64,000 bases of DNA from Nocardioides sp. Root682 (GCF_001427795.1 NZ_LMHJ01000001.1:1823664-1887663), one strand, 5' to 3'; shown: positions 15,643 to 24,511, counted from the first letter of the stretch. A program made the numbers and translations. The notes: generated from the sequence alone by a model not told the origin.

Positions 15643-17430
15643 TCAGAAGAACCGGGCCCACGACCCGACCGGGACGTCCGGCGCGTACCGCCCCTCGACC
15701 AACAGGGTGAGGTGCTCGAGCGCCTGTGCGAGGTACTCGCCGTCGTCATCGCCCGCCGCCGGAACGGACAGGTCCCGCAATCGATCGGGCTCGAGCGCCG
15801 TGAGAGCGTTGAGCGCCTCGAGTCGCACACCGAATGACTGCGACGGATCGGCCAGCACCACGAGCTCGCCGACACCGACGGCACCGCCGGGGTCAATCCG
15901 CGCCAGCGCCTCGGCGATGGCGACCCGAACCGTCGCGTCGCCCTCCCGGTCAAGCGCCGCGCCAAGCAGTCCGGCCACCACCCCACCCGCATCTCCCAGC
16001 CGATCGGCGATCATCAGCAACCCCAGCGCGGCCCAGCGCCTGTGCAGGGGATCGGCGTCCTCCAGTCGCCGCACGAAGGCCTCTGCATGGGCAGGGTCTC
16101 GCTGCCCGGCCATTCCAGCCAGGTCCAGCAAGCCGGGGAGGTCGTAGGCACCCGGCCGACGACTTGCGTCCCATCCCTCAAGGGGCGAACCTTCCGGCAG
16201 GAACCCGTTGTCGTTGATGGCAAGCATGTGGTCGCGCAGGGCAGCAGCCAGTCGCCGCTCCACCGTGGCGGCCTCGGGCCGGCCCGCCAGGTTCACGAGC
16301 TGGTCAGGGTCGGCGATCACGTCGAAGAACTCGACGGCCGGGCGCTCCTGCCAGAAGCGGTCCTGGTCCGTCGTCAGTCGGCCAGCGAGGTGCTCCCGCT
16401 CCCAGGACCGATAGCCCGCCGCGATCCAGGCGAAGCCGTTGTACTGGCCGCTCGGACGGTGCGGCAGGAAATTGCGGATGTACCGATGGCGGCCGTCACT
16501 GACGGTTCGGACGAAGTCGTATCGTTCGTCCATCCGGTTGCGGGCGCTGAACGCGAGCGCGTCGGTCGGCGGTTGCGGTGTGGCCAGGCTGGGTTCGACC
16601 ATGTGGTCGGGCACCGTCCCGCCCGCCAGGTCGATGAGGGTCGCCGGGATGCTGGCAGTACTGACCGCGGAGACGACGCGAGTGCCACGCAGGGGCAGCC
16701 GGTCCGCGAAGCGAGAAGGCGCATGCAGCAACAGCGGCACGTGCAGCCCCTCCTCGTAGCAGTGGCGCTTGGACCGGGGATTCACGCCGCCATGGTCCGA
16801 GGTGTGAAGGACGTAGGTGGTCTCCTCCAACCCGTCCTCGGCGAGCTGCGCCAAGAGTTCGCCGACCCGCGCGTCCATGCGCTCGATGTCCTCGTAGTAC
16901 CGCGCGAAGTCAGCGCGGATCTCCGGGGTGTCCGGGAGATAGGCGGGCAGCTGTATCGACGCCGGATCGAGGAGCGGCTGCGTGCGGCGAAACACAGCTG
17001 ACTCATGGGTCCCGTCGATGTTGAACACGGCGAGGAAGGGCGTGTCTGCAGGGCGCCCGCGCCAGTGCGCCTCGGTGGAGCAGTCGTCCCACAACGCAGC
17101 CGGGTCCACATCGGCGTTGTAGTCGGTCTTCGCGTTGTTGGTGAGGTGATAGCCGAGAGCGCGGAGCTCCTGCGGATAGGTCGTCATCCAGTCCGGCAGC
17201 ACCGCCTGCGCACGCATGTGGATCGCCGGGGCGTGCGCTTCCGGAGGTACGCCCGTGAGGAGGGCAAATCGCGACGGTGCACACACGGGCGCCGCCGCGT
17301 ACGCGTGCTCGTAGAGCACGGACCGTTCCGCCAGGGCGTCCAGGTTCGGCGTCCGCGCGAGCACGTCGCCGTAGCACCCGAACCGCGGCGGGCAGTCCTC
17401 ACTGACGATCCAGAGGAAGTTCGGCTTCAT
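15643..17430 (-). CDS. Type I sulfatase with C-terminal HEAT-like repeats
   Basis: 595 residues. The formylglycine site is C50-A-P-S-R54, matching CxPxR, so Cys50 would be converted by the FGE encoded nearby; metal-site residues include Asp12 at the N-terminal strand and Asp212-His213 in HTSDHGG. The catalytic domain runs to about 430; residues 432-575 form helical HEAT-like repeats (RRWAALGLLMIADRL, VRVAIAEALARIDP, VRLEALNALTAL), an unusual tail for a sulfatase and a likely docking or oligomerisation surface. No signal peptide, so it is cytoplasmic. The start ATG 17430 is leaderless (TAAGGT six bases upstream), and island operator 2 abuts that -10. The substrate is unknown. Confidence 0.93.
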   Translation of the reverse strand: MKPNFLWIVSEDCPPRFGCYGDVLARTPNLDALAERSVLYEHAYAAAPVCAPSRFALLTGVPPEAHAPAIHMRAQAVLPDWMTTYPQELRALGYHLTNNAKTDYNADVDPAALWDDCSTEAHWRGRPADTPFLAVFNIDGTHESAVFRRTQPLLDPASIQLPAYLPDTPEIRADFARYYEDIERMDARVGELLAQLAEDGLEETTYVLHTSDHGGVNPRSKRHCYEEGLHVPLLLHAPSRFADRLPLRGTRVVSAVSTASIPATLIDLAGGTVPDHMVEPSLATPQPPTDALAFSARNRMDERYDFVRTVSDGRHRYIRNFLPHRPSGQYNGFAWIAAGYRSWEREHLAGRLTTDQDRFWQERPAVEFFDVIADPDQLVNLAGRPEAATVERRLAAALRDHMLAINDNGFLPEGSPLEGWDASRRPGAYDLPGLLDLAGMAGQRDPAHAEAFVRRLEDADPLHRRWAALGLLMIADRLGDAGGVVAGLLGAALDREGDATVRVAIAEALARIDPGGAVGVGELVVLADPSQSFGVRLEALNALTALEPDRLRDLSVPAAGDDDGEYLAQALEHLTLLVEGRYAPDVPVGSWARFF

Positions 17431-17436
17431 CCGCCG

Positions 17437-17442
17437 ACCTTA
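17437..17442 (-). promoter_or_regulatory. -10 element of the HEAT-sulfatase gene (leaderless)
   Basis: TAAGGT on the minus strand, six bases from ATG 17430 and immediately downstream of operator 2. Confidence 0.6.
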
Positions 17443-17460
17443 GCCGACCGAATGGTCAGT
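17443..17460. promoter_or_regulatory. Island operator 2 (HEAT-sulfatase promoter)
   Basis: GCCGAC-CGAATG-GTCAGT on the plus strand; on the minus strand ACTGAC-N6-GTCGGC, ending directly against the -10 TAAGGT of the sulfatase gene. A bound repressor would cover the space between -35 and -10. Confidence 0.7.
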
Positions 17461-17469
17461 AGGCCAGCG

Positions 17470-18096
17470 TCAGGACTTGCGCTTCACGGGAGCCAGGTCG
17501 CGACGCAGCATCGCTGCGAACTCGGCGAACTCGCCCGCCAGGTCGACCGACGGGTCGACCAGCCACTGGTTCTCCAGCCCCTCGGAAGCGGCGATCAGCA
17601 TCGTGGCGACGGTCCGCGGATTGACTCCCTTGCGGACCCGACCACTGTCGATTCCGTTCTGGACCGCCGATGCACACAGGTCGCGGAAGTAGCTCGTTCG
17701 GAGCACCACCCAGTCGTGCGCCGGATGGTCCGGGCCGGTCGCTTCCGCAGCAGTCAGGTGGGCCAGCTGGACCATGTTCCGGTTGTCGGCGTTGTGGCGG
17801 ACGAGACCTTCGAAGAAGTCGAGCAGCTGCTCGACGTCCAGCTCCGCGATCTTGTTGACCTCCATCCCGACCGCCTGGAGGTCGCGGGTGTCGCGCTCGA
17901 GCAGGACGGACTTGAAGAGGGTCGCCTTGTTCGGGAAGTGGTGCAGCAGGCCCGGTTGGGAGAGACCGACCTCAGCTGCGATCTTGGCCAGCGACGCGCC
18001 GCGGTAGCCGTTCGCCGCGAAGTGGTCGAACGCGATCTCGATGATGCGCGCCCGGGAGAGCTTCCCCGACCGTTCGGCGGTTTCGGTGCTGGCCAT
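17470..18096 (-). CDS. TetR-family repressor 1 of the island
   Basis: 208 residues. The N-terminal helix-turn-helix is typical TetR (RARIIEIAFDHFAANGY, then SLAKIAAEVGLSQPGLLHHF, ending in NKATLFKSVL, about 15-68), followed by an all-helical ligand-binding domain. It is a paralogue of the TetR at 33882: both share SQPGLLHHF, an E-x-QWLVD segment and a terminal EF-x6-MLRRDL-like helix (EFAAMLRRDL here). It follows FGE on the same strand with nine bases between. Its ATG 18096 also has its own leaderless -10 TAGGCT whose TAG is the FGE stop codon. Likely role: repress the operator-bearing promoters until an intermediate binds. Confidence 0.9.
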   Translation of the reverse strand: MASTETAERSGKLSRARIIEIAFDHFAANGYRGASLAKIAAEVGLSQPGLLHHFPNKATLFKSVLLERDTRDLQAVGMEVNKIAELDVEQLLDFFEGLVRHNADNRNMVQLAHLTAAEATGPDHPAHDWVVLRTSYFRDLCASAVQNGIDSGRVRKGVNPRTVATMLIAASEGLENQWLVDPSVDLAGEFAEFAAMLRRDLAPVKRKS

Positions 18097-18102
18097 GCCC
18101 CG

Positions 18103-18108
18103 AGCCTA
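18103..18108 (-). promoter_or_regulatory. -10 element of TetR 1 overlapping the FGE stop codon
   Basis: TAGGCT on the minus strand, six bases before ATG 18096. The first three bases, TAG, are the stop codon of the FGE gene. Confidence 0.55.
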
Positions 18109-19077
18109 GGCGACCGGGAGGGCGACCGTACGGAAGCCCGCATTGCCCACCGACGAATCGGGGGTGTTCGCCGAGCGCGCCGCGTTGCGGTAGCGGTTGC
18201 AGTACGAGTCGTGACAGAGGTAGGAACCACCCCTCAGGACCCTGGCACTCCCGGCGCCCGGGCCGCGCGGGTCCCGCAGCGGCGCGCGGGCGTAGTACCC
18301 CGGGTCGAACCAGTCGGCACACCATTCCCAGATGTTGCCGACGCTCTGCCACACGCCGTACCCGTTCGGTTGGTACGTGCGCACCGGGGAGGTCGCGAGC
18401 CAACCGTCGTCCTCCGTGTTGACACCGGGGAACGAGCCCTGCCAGATGTTGCACGGCCAGTCCCCCTCGCCGTCACGGGCGGGCAGGTCGTCACCCCACG
18501 GGTAACGCGCGCGCTCGATGCCCCCACGAGAGGCGACCTCCCACTCGGCTTCGGTGGGCAACCGGCGCCCCGCCCACTGGCAGTACGCCTGGGCATCGTT
18601 CCAGCTGACGTGCACCACCGGATGGTCATCGAGGCCGTCGATCGAGCCGTGCCGTCCACCGGGGTGACGCCAGTCGGCACCGCGGACACCGAGCCACCAC
18701 GGCGTCCGGGGCGCGCGGCTCACGACGTCCTCGGGGTCGGCCGACAGGAGGAGGTGGAACACCCCGGACGTACCGAACACCTCAGCCTCGGTGACATGAC
18801 CGGTGGCGTCCACGAAGACCGCCCAGTCGGCGTTGGTCACCGACGTCGCATCGATCTCGAAGCTGTCGAGCTCGACGGCGTGAACGGGCGTCTCGCCGTC
18901 GCCGGGCCGCCCGTCGCCGTGCGCATCACCCATCCAGTAGGTGCCGCCCGGCACCGTGACCTGGGAGATCGCGTGCGTGGCTCCGGACACGGACGGCACC
19001 GCGAGGGACGTGAGCGCAGCCAACGACTGATCGCCTTCCCCGGGCATGCGTTGCGGACTGCAACACCCATGATCCAT
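18106..19077 (-). CDS. Formylglycine-generating enzyme (sulfatase-modifying factor)
   Basis: 323 residues. It oxidises the Cys of CxPxR in nascent sulfatases to formylglycine, using copper and oxygen. The active-site pair is Cys288/Cys293 in LRGGSYLCHDSYCNRYR, the diagnostic FGE signature; other family segments are MGDAHGDG, NWDAQAYCQWAG-like VSWNDAQAYCQWAGRRLP and GNIWEWCADWF. Overall it closely follows the Streptomyces FGE pattern. GGGAGGT lies six bases before ATG 19077, so the N-terminus including Cys5-Cys6-Ser7-Pro8-Gln9-Arg10 is translated; CSPQR itself fits the FGE substrate motif. The promoter is shared with the divergent sulfatase through operator 3. TetR 1 follows downstream. Confidence 0.96.
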   Translation of the reverse strand: MDHGCCSPQRMPGEGDQSLAALTSLAVPSVSGATHAISQVTVPGGTYWMGDAHGDGRPGDGETPVHAVELDSFEIDATSVTNADWAVFVDATGHVTEAEVFGTSGVFHLLLSADPEDVVSRAPRTPWWLGVRGADWRHPGGRHGSIDGLDDHPVVHVSWNDAQAYCQWAGRRLPTEAEWEVASRGGIERARYPWGDDLPARDGEGDWPCNIWQGSFPGVNTEDDGWLATSPVRTYQPNGYGVWQSVGNIWEWCADWFDPGYYARAPLRDPRGPGAGSARVLRGGSYLCHDSYCNRYRNAARSANTPDSSVGNAGFRTVALPVA

Positions 19078-19123
19078 GGCCTACCTCCCAGCCCTTCCCC
19101 AGCGACGGTCCATGAACTAACCT

Positions 19124-19141
19124 ACCGACCTATAAGTCGGT
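19124..19141. promoter_or_regulatory. Island operator 3 (FGE / sulfatase 2 divergent promoter)
   Basis: ACCGAC-CTATAA-GTCGGT, the only site with two perfectly matching half-sites. On the minus strand it fills the 17 bases between TTGCGA (-35) and TAGGTT (-10, 19119-19124) for FGE. The A+T core TATAAG (19131-19136) could be the -10 for the plus-strand sulfatase gene. Confidence 0.8.
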
Positions 19142-19162
19142 TCGCAATCATCCGGAGGCACC

Positions 19163-20710
19163 GTGAAGATCATCTACGTCGACGTGGACACGCTACGACC
19201 CGACCACACCGGTCCGTACGGGTACCAACGTCCGACGACACCGAACCTCGACGCCATGGCGGCCGACTCCGTGCGCTTCGACCACTACTACTGCTCCGAC
19301 TCTCCGTGTCTCCCCTCGCGCACGGCACTGATGAGCGGCCAGTTCGGGATCACCAACGGCGTGGTCGGTCACGGCGGACCCGCCGCCCAGTACCGGATGG
19401 ACACCGGGCACGCGATGCAGTTCGACCGGCCGCTGCTCGGACAGTGGCTGGCGTTCCACGGCTACTACACGGCAGCGGTCTCCAGCTTCGCCGAGCGCCA
19501 CCGGGCGCACTTCTTCCACGGCAACTTCCGCGAGAGCATCCGCTCGACACCGGAGATCGGCGACGAACCCGCCGACGCCGTCACCGACGTCGCGATCGAC
19601 TGGATCGAGCGCAATCGGCACCGCGAGGACTGGTACCTCCACCTCACCTACTGGGACCCGCACACGGACTACCTCCAGGACGTCACCTGGACCGAGGCCG
19701 CGGCGGCTTCCGGGCCCGCGCCGGCCTGGCCGGACCAGGAGGCGATCGACGTCCACCAGGACATCTACGGCCCTCGCTCGGCACGGGACCTGCACTACTC
19801 GATGGCCCCGCGCCAGAGCCCGGTCCCACACAACATGCCCGACCAGATCGCCACCAGGGCCGACTTCGAGCACCTGATCAACGGGTACGACGGCGCGATC
19901 ATGTACTGGGACAGCCAATTCGGCAGGTTGCGAGCCGCACTGGCGGAGATGGGGCTGACCGACGAGGTCGCCATCGTGGTCAGTGCCGACCACGGTGAGT
20001 CCTTCGGCGAGCAGGGCTCGTACGCCGAACACGGTCTGGCGAACGAACCCACCCACCACGTGCCGATGGTGGTCTTCTGGCCGGGCGTCACCGACCGCGC
20101 CGAGCAGCGCAGCCACGACGCCCTTCTCTACAACATCGACTACGCACCGACGATCTGCGACCTCCTCGGCCTCCCCATCCCCGAGAAGTGGCAGGGCACG
20201 TCCTTCGCCGACGCCGTACGCGGGGAGACGATCGAGTCGCGCGACCACCTGGTCTGGGGCCACGGTGCCCACACGTTCCAGCGAGCCGTGCGCACGCGCA
20301 CGCACCTCTACATCCGGACCTACCACCCCGGGTCGTTCAAGGCCGAGTGGGAGTCGTTGTTCGACATGGTGGCGGACCCGAACCTCACCACGAACCTGAT
20401 CGAGGCCGAGCCGGACCTGGCCGATCGGATGCGGGCGCGACTCTTCGAGTGGTGGAACTTCCACGCCGGTACACCGGGCGCGCTGCCGGACCCGATGCAG
20501 ATCTCGCTGCAACACGGCCCGACCCTCTACTCGGACCCCGAGGACTACATGGCGCACCTGCGTGCCACCGGCCGGGCCGACCAGGCCGACGACCTGCACG
20601 CACGGCTCCACCCCGGCAACGGCGCCGTGGTGGCGTCGTGGAACGCCGAAGGCCCGCCCCTGCGTCCCCAGGAGCGGGCCCTGTTCAAGGCATTCGCCGG
20701 CGGGAACTGA
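19163..20710 (+). CDS. Type I sulfatase 2, cytoplasmic
   Basis: 515 residues. The modification site is C49-L-P-S-R53, an exact CxPxR; first metal residues Asp7/Asp9 are in IIYVDVDTLRPDH and the second pair Asp276-His277 in VVSADHGESFGE. The middle NIDYAPTICDLLGLPIP and the C-terminal domain are standard for the alkaline-phosphatase-superfamily sulfatases. No signal peptide. GTG 19163 follows GGAGG by five bases. It is divergent from FGE across operator 3, so the enzyme and its activator are co-regulated. Substrate not determined; the overall layout resembles choline-sulfatase/N-sulfoglucosamine-sulfatase relatives, but this is a loose likeness. Confidence 0.93.
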   Translation: MKIIYVDVDTLRPDHTGPYGYQRPTTPNLDAMAADSVRFDHYYCSDSPCLPSRTALMSGQFGITNGVVGHGGPAAQYRMDTGHAMQFDRPLLGQWLAFHGYYTAAVSSFAERHRAHFFHGNFRESIRSTPEIGDEPADAVTDVAIDWIERNRHREDWYLHLTYWDPHTDYLQDVTWTEAAAASGPAPAWPDQEAIDVHQDIYGPRSARDLHYSMAPRQSPVPHNMPDQIATRADFEHLINGYDGAIMYWDSQFGRLRAALAEMGLTDEVAIVVSADHGESFGEQGSYAEHGLANEPTHHVPMVVFWPGVTDRAEQRSHDALLYNIDYAPTICDLLGLPIPEKWQGTSFADAVRGETIESRDHLVWGHGAHTFQRAVRTRTHLYIRTYHPGSFKAEWESLFDMVADPNLTTNLIEAEPDLADRMRARLFEWWNFHAGTPGALPDPMQISLQHGPTLYSDPEDYMAHLRATGRADQADDLHARLHPGNGAVVASWNAEGPPLRPQERALFKAFAGGN

Positions 20711-20714
20711 CGCC

Positions 20715-20746
20715 GTTCCGGCCGACCCCTCAGGGTCGGCCGGAAC
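20715..20746. terminator. Bidirectional terminator, 14-bp perfect stem
   Basis: Stem GTTCCGGCCGACCC with its exact complement around a four-base loop CTCA, between convergent sulfatase 2 and GH1 genes. The GH1 stop codon is formed inside the loop, so its last codons encode half of the stem. No U-tract, as usual for actinobacteria. Confidence 0.85.
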
Positions 20747-21899
20747 GCGCCACCTCGCCGAGCCATGCGAGGCTGGGTTTGGGCGTGCGCAGGAACGTCT
20801 GCCGGTCCACGGCGATCAGGCCGAAGGTCGGCGCCCAGTGGCCCCACTCGTAGTTGTCGACGGCGCTCCAGTGCAGGTAGCCCCGTACGTCGACTCCGTC
20901 AGCCATCGCGTCCCGCAGGTGTCCCAGCGCCACCTCGGTGTAGGCGATCCGGCGCTCGTCATCGTCGGTGGCGATGCCGTTCTCGGTCACCAGCACCGGC
21001 ACCCCGCCCGTCACGTCCCAGGCATGACGGATGGCCATGCCGAGGGCGTCGGGACGGTAGGCCCACCCCGTGATCGTGTTGTCCGGACTCGGCGGGTGCG
21101 GGACCGGACCGTCGGGGCCGACCGGCTGGCTCGTGTAGGACTGGGTGCCGACGTAGTCGTCGCCACGGGAGGCCTCCAGGTACATGTCCTCCCAGACCCA
21201 GTTGGTCTCTCGAAGGACCTGTTCGTCCTCGGGCGTTGCCGCGGTGAAGGCCTGCTGGGCGATCGACCATCCGACCGCCGCGGTGGTGCGCTCCCGGAGG
21301 ACCCGAACCGCCGCACGGTGGGCATCCAACAGGACGACGCCGATCTTCTCGTCGGGGGCGGGCATCCCCTGGGCGAGGTTCTCCATCCCGCCGGGCTCAC
21401 TCAGGAGCTTCTGGACGCCCCCCATGATCGCGACCATGTTCGGTTCGTTGATGGTGCACACCCACTCGACGCCGTCGAGGATCGATGACACCTCTTCGAC
21501 GTACCGGGTGAACAACTGAACCGCGTCCGAACGCCCCCAGGCGCCCTCGGCAGCGAACCAGCGCGGGTTGCTGAAGTGGTGGAGCGTCACGACCGGGGTG
21601 AGCCCGAGCTCGATCGCCGTGTCGATCATCCCCCGGTAGTGAGCCAGGGCCGCACCCGAGAAGCGGCCCTGCTCCGGCTCGATCCGCGCCCACTCGACAC
21701 CGAACCGGTAGGCGTTCAACCCGGCCTCGGCCAGCAGTGTCATCTCCTCGCGGTAGCGGTGGTAGCTGTCGAGGGCATCACCACTGCGCTCGGGCAGGAA
21801 CGACGGCTCGGCGTTCTCCAGCTCCCACCAGTCGCTGTTGATGTTGTTGCCCTCGGTCTGGTGCGGCGAGGTGCTGGCTCCCCAGAGGAACGGGCTCAT
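20730..21899 (-). CDS. Glycoside hydrolase family 1 beta-glycosidase
   Basis: 389 residues, slightly shorter than the usual 440-470 of GH1. Acid/base Glu152 is in CTINEPN and nucleophile Glu306 in VLVTENGIA; FLWGASTSPHQTEG at the N-terminus and YLHWSAVDNYEWGHW near the end are family signatures, in the retaining beta-glycosidase mechanism. WGASTSPHQTEG, not the common TASYQIEG, and a short loop region suggest a divergent subfamily. No signal peptide. ATG 21899 overlaps the esterase stop (ATGA), making it the third gene of the sulfatase 3-esterase-GH1 operon. Probably removes the sugar after desulfation and deacylation. Confidence 0.94.
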   Translation of the reverse strand: MSPFLWGASTSPHQTEGNNINSDWWELENAEPSFLPERSGDALDSYHRYREEMTLLAEAGLNAYRFGVEWARIEPEQGRFSGAALAHYRGMIDTAIELGLTPVVTLHHFSNPRWFAAEGAWGRSDAVQLFTRYVEEVSSILDGVEWVCTINEPNMVAIMGGVQKLLSEPGGMENLAQGMPAPDEKIGVVLLDAHRAAVRVLRERTTAAVGWSIAQQAFTAATPEDEQVLRETNWVWEDMYLEASRGDDYVGTQSYTSQPVGPDGPVPHPPSPDNTITGWAYRPDALGMAIRHAWDVTGGVPVLVTENGIATDDDERRIAYTEVALGHLRDAMADGVDVRGYLHWSAVDNYEWGHWAPTFGLIAVDRQTFLRTPKPSLAWLGEVARSGRP

Positions 21900-22702
21900 G
21901 CCGGGTACTTCCCATCTTCGATGCGGCCACCGCATTCGGGGTCGGCCGTGAGGGTGAGCAGGAACTTCTCGATGAGCTCCGCGGTGCGGTCGAACGCCGG
22001 GTTGCCCTCGGGCCGCGGCAGGAAGAAGCCGTGCCCGACGCCGTCGAACTCGACGAGTTCGCAATCGTTGTCCGCCGCACGCATGGCGTCCTCGAACTGC
22101 CGCGCGAGACCGATCGGCACGATCCGGTCGCGCGTGCCGTGCATGACCAAGGCGCGCGGTGCGCCCGACCTGACGTGGTGCAGGGGCGAGACCGCACGGG
22201 CGGTGTCCCGGGTGAGACCCACCTTGCGGCGGAAGAGCGAGGCGACTGGCCCGCGGCCACAGCACATGTCGACCGCCGGATTGAGAAGCACCAACCCGTC
22301 GTACGCACGGGGCCGCTCGCCCCCAGGGGGCATCGCGAGAGCCAGCGCGAGCTGGGCTCCAGCAGAGCCGCCACCGATGGCGATGTGGTCGAGACCGGCG
22401 CGGGAAGCGATCTCCCGGAACAGGTCGTCGGCGCGCGCGGCATCGGCCAGGCAGTCCGCCGGCGACGACGCGCCCTTGCCGACCAACCGATATCCGGCAC
22501 TGGCCACGAGAACCCCGGCGTCGGCCAGCAACCGGGCGTGGGGCTCCAGCATCTCCGGCTTCCCACCCACCCAGCCACCTCCGTGGAACAGCAGCAGCGC
22601 AGCGTGCGGAGGCTCGACCGGCGAGCACACGAGCATCTCGACGCGGGTCGCGTCGTCAGCTGCCAGGAAGTGCTCGACCGTCTGCGTGTGCTGCGTCGTC
22701 AC
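21896..22702 (-). CDS. Alpha/beta hydrolase esterase
   Basis: 268 residues, HSL/BD-FAE-like fold. Oxyanion motif HGGGW (40-44), nucleophile Ser113 in IGGGSAGAQ, acid Asp192 in MHGTRDRIVP and His224 in GVGHGFF complete the triad. No signal peptide. GTG 22702 overlaps the sulfatase 3 stop (GTGA) and its own stop overlaps the GH1 start (ATGA), so three enzymes are translated from one message. The natural role is likely deacylation of the same substrate the sulfatase and GH1 act on. Confidence 0.9.
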   Translation of the reverse strand: MTTQHTQTVEHFLAADDATRVEMLVCSPVEPPHAALLLFHGGGWVGGKPEMLEPHARLLADAGVLVASAGYRLVGKGASSPADCLADAARADDLFREIASRAGLDHIAIGGGSAGAQLALALAMPPGGERPRAYDGLVLLNPAVDMCCGRGPVASLFRRKVGLTRDTARAVSPLHHVRSGAPRALVMHGTRDRIVPIGLARQFEDAMRAADNDCELVEFDGVGHGFFLPRPEGNPAFDRTAELIEKFLLTLTADPECGGRIEDGKYPA

Positions 22703-24477
22703 ACCGATGCCTGGTCCTGGCCCGTGATCGACGCGTCGAGCGCGTACAGCAGCTCCAGGGTCACCGCCGGAGTCGTGGCGGCGAGCTGGTACGGCGACAT
22801 CCCGCCGATCCGCGCCCGGAGGTCGTCGTTGGCCAGGATCGGCATGTGGTCCGCGATCGCTTCCCGACCACGAGCGTCCGCGAGGATGTCGTCGAGGGTG
22901 CTCAACACGCTCAGCCCGTCGCTCCGGAACGTCTCCCGGGCCGGCAATGGACGCGACGAGGCGATCACCTGCTCCTGTTGTCCGCGGGCGAGCAGGTGCT
23001 CGGACGTGACGGGTCCGGCCACCGGTAGCCCCAGTCTCTCGAACTGGCTGACCGGCGCCTCGCTCGAGCGCAGCAGCTCCACCATGAGAGTGGCCATCCG
23101 CAGCTCGAGCTCGTCATCGACGAGCGGCTGCCGTTGCGCCGGATCGTTGACCAGGTCGAACAACAGCGTTCCGAAGGCATACGGGTTGCCCCAGCTGGAG
23201 CCAGGCAGCTTCAGCAACGGGACGTCCTTGGTGAAGCCGAAGGCTGGCGCCAGCTCGGCTCCACGCAGCTCGCTGGGGTCGAAGCGACTCTTCATGTGGG
23301 TCGGCATCAGCGTGAACTCCTCCAACGGGGCGTTGGAGGCCCCGGCGCTGGCGCGCATGTACACGTAGCGCCCGTCGGTGACGTTGACGTGACCGCCGAA
23401 GACGCCGAACAGCCCCGCCTCCCGGACCGGTTCGTCCGCAGCGACGGCGCCCGCCAACGGGACCCCCTGCATGTCGGGCGTCGGTTCCAGCCCGAACCAG
23501 TCGAGCAGGGTCGGCCCGAAGTCGATCGTCTGCACGAGGCTCCCGCGTCGCTCGTCACGAGAGCCCGCGCGCGGGTCCCAGATGAACAGGGGCGTGTGGA
23601 TCGTCTCGTCGTACCAGGGCTGCACCGACTTGCCCCACCAGCCGCGCTCGCCCAGGAGGAACCCGTGGTCGGTGCAGACGATGAGCATCGTGTCGTCCCA
23701 CAAGTTGTGCTCGTCCATGGCATCCAGGACCCGGCCCAGGGACTTGTCGCACATGGTGAGGAGTGCGGAGTACTCAGCGCGGATGTGCTCGATCGCCTGC
23801 TCGTCCTCGGTGACCCTGCCGTACGCCGGCCAGTCGAACTCCGGCCCGTCGTACTCGTGCACGTAGTGCGCCCGGTGCTCGTCGTAGCTGAAGAACGGCT
23901 CGTGCGGGTCGAAGGTCTCGATCTGGAGGAACCAGTTGTCCTCCGCCCGGTTGGTCGCGAGGAACTCGACGCCGGCATCGAACGTGAGGGTCTGGCAGTG
24001 CCGGTCCTCGGTGGCCATGTACTGCCGGTTGATGGTGTCCTGGCGGGCACCGCCCATGCCGCGAGTCGCGTTCGCCAGCACCTCGGGGTCAGCCACGTGA
24101 CCCTTCCACTTGTCGCCCTCCTGGCCACGGAAGAGCTCGTAGCTGTCGAAGCGGTTGTGGTAGGTCGCGCCGCCGTCCTCCCAGTAGTGGTAGTGGTCGG
24201 TGCTCAGGTGGGTGTAGACGCCCGCACGGGAGAGCATCTCGGGCACCGAGTCGTCGAACGGCTCCAGCGGCCCCCAGCTGCGGTGCAGGAAGTTGTGTCG
24301 TCCGGTGTGCAGCTCACGACGCGCGGGCATGCACGGCATGCTCCCTGCGTAGCAGTTGTCGAAGGTCACCGAGCGCTGCTGCAGCCGTTCGAAGTTCGGC
24401 GCGTGGATGCCCTCCGCGCCGTACGGCGGGAGGTAACGACGGTTCAACGTGTCGAACATGACCATGATCGCGCGCAC
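22699..24477 (-). CDS. Type I sulfatase 3, cytoplasmic
   Basis: 592 residues. The modification site is C49-M-P-A-R53, within CxPxR; Asp9 on the first strand (MVMFDTLNRRYLPPYG) and Asp270-His271 in VCTDHGFLLGERGWWGK provide metal ligands. DTLNRRYLPPYG and LGERGWWGK distinguish a subgroup different from the other two sulfatases of the island. The C-terminal 100 residues are helical with no domain I know. GTG 24477 has AAAGGAA upstream. It leads the sulfatase-esterase-GH1 operon from the promoter with operator 4. No signal peptide. Confidence 0.92.
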   Translation of the reverse strand: MRAIMVMFDTLNRRYLPPYGAEGIHAPNFERLQQRSVTFDNCYAGSMPCMPARRELHTGRHNFLHRSWGPLEPFDDSVPEMLSRAGVYTHLSTDHYHYWEDGGATYHNRFDSYELFRGQEGDKWKGHVADPEVLANATRGMGGARQDTINRQYMATEDRHCQTLTFDAGVEFLATNRAEDNWFLQIETFDPHEPFFSYDEHRAHYVHEYDGPEFDWPAYGRVTEDEQAIEHIRAEYSALLTMCDKSLGRVLDAMDEHNLWDDTMLIVCTDHGFLLGERGWWGKSVQPWYDETIHTPLFIWDPRAGSRDERRGSLVQTIDFGPTLLDWFGLEPTPDMQGVPLAGAVAADEPVREAGLFGVFGGHVNVTDGRYVYMRASAGASNAPLEEFTLMPTHMKSRFDPSELRGAELAPAFGFTKDVPLLKLPGSSWGNPYAFGTLLFDLVNDPAQRQPLVDDELELRMATLMVELLRSSEAPVSQFERLGLPVAGPVTSEHLLARGQQEQVIASSRPLPARETFRSDGLSVLSTLDDILADARGREAIADHMPILANDDLRARIGGMSPYQLAATTPAVTLELLYALDASITGQDQASV

Positions 24478-24511
24478 GAGGGTTCCTTTCGAAGGGGCTT
24501 GCCACTAACCT

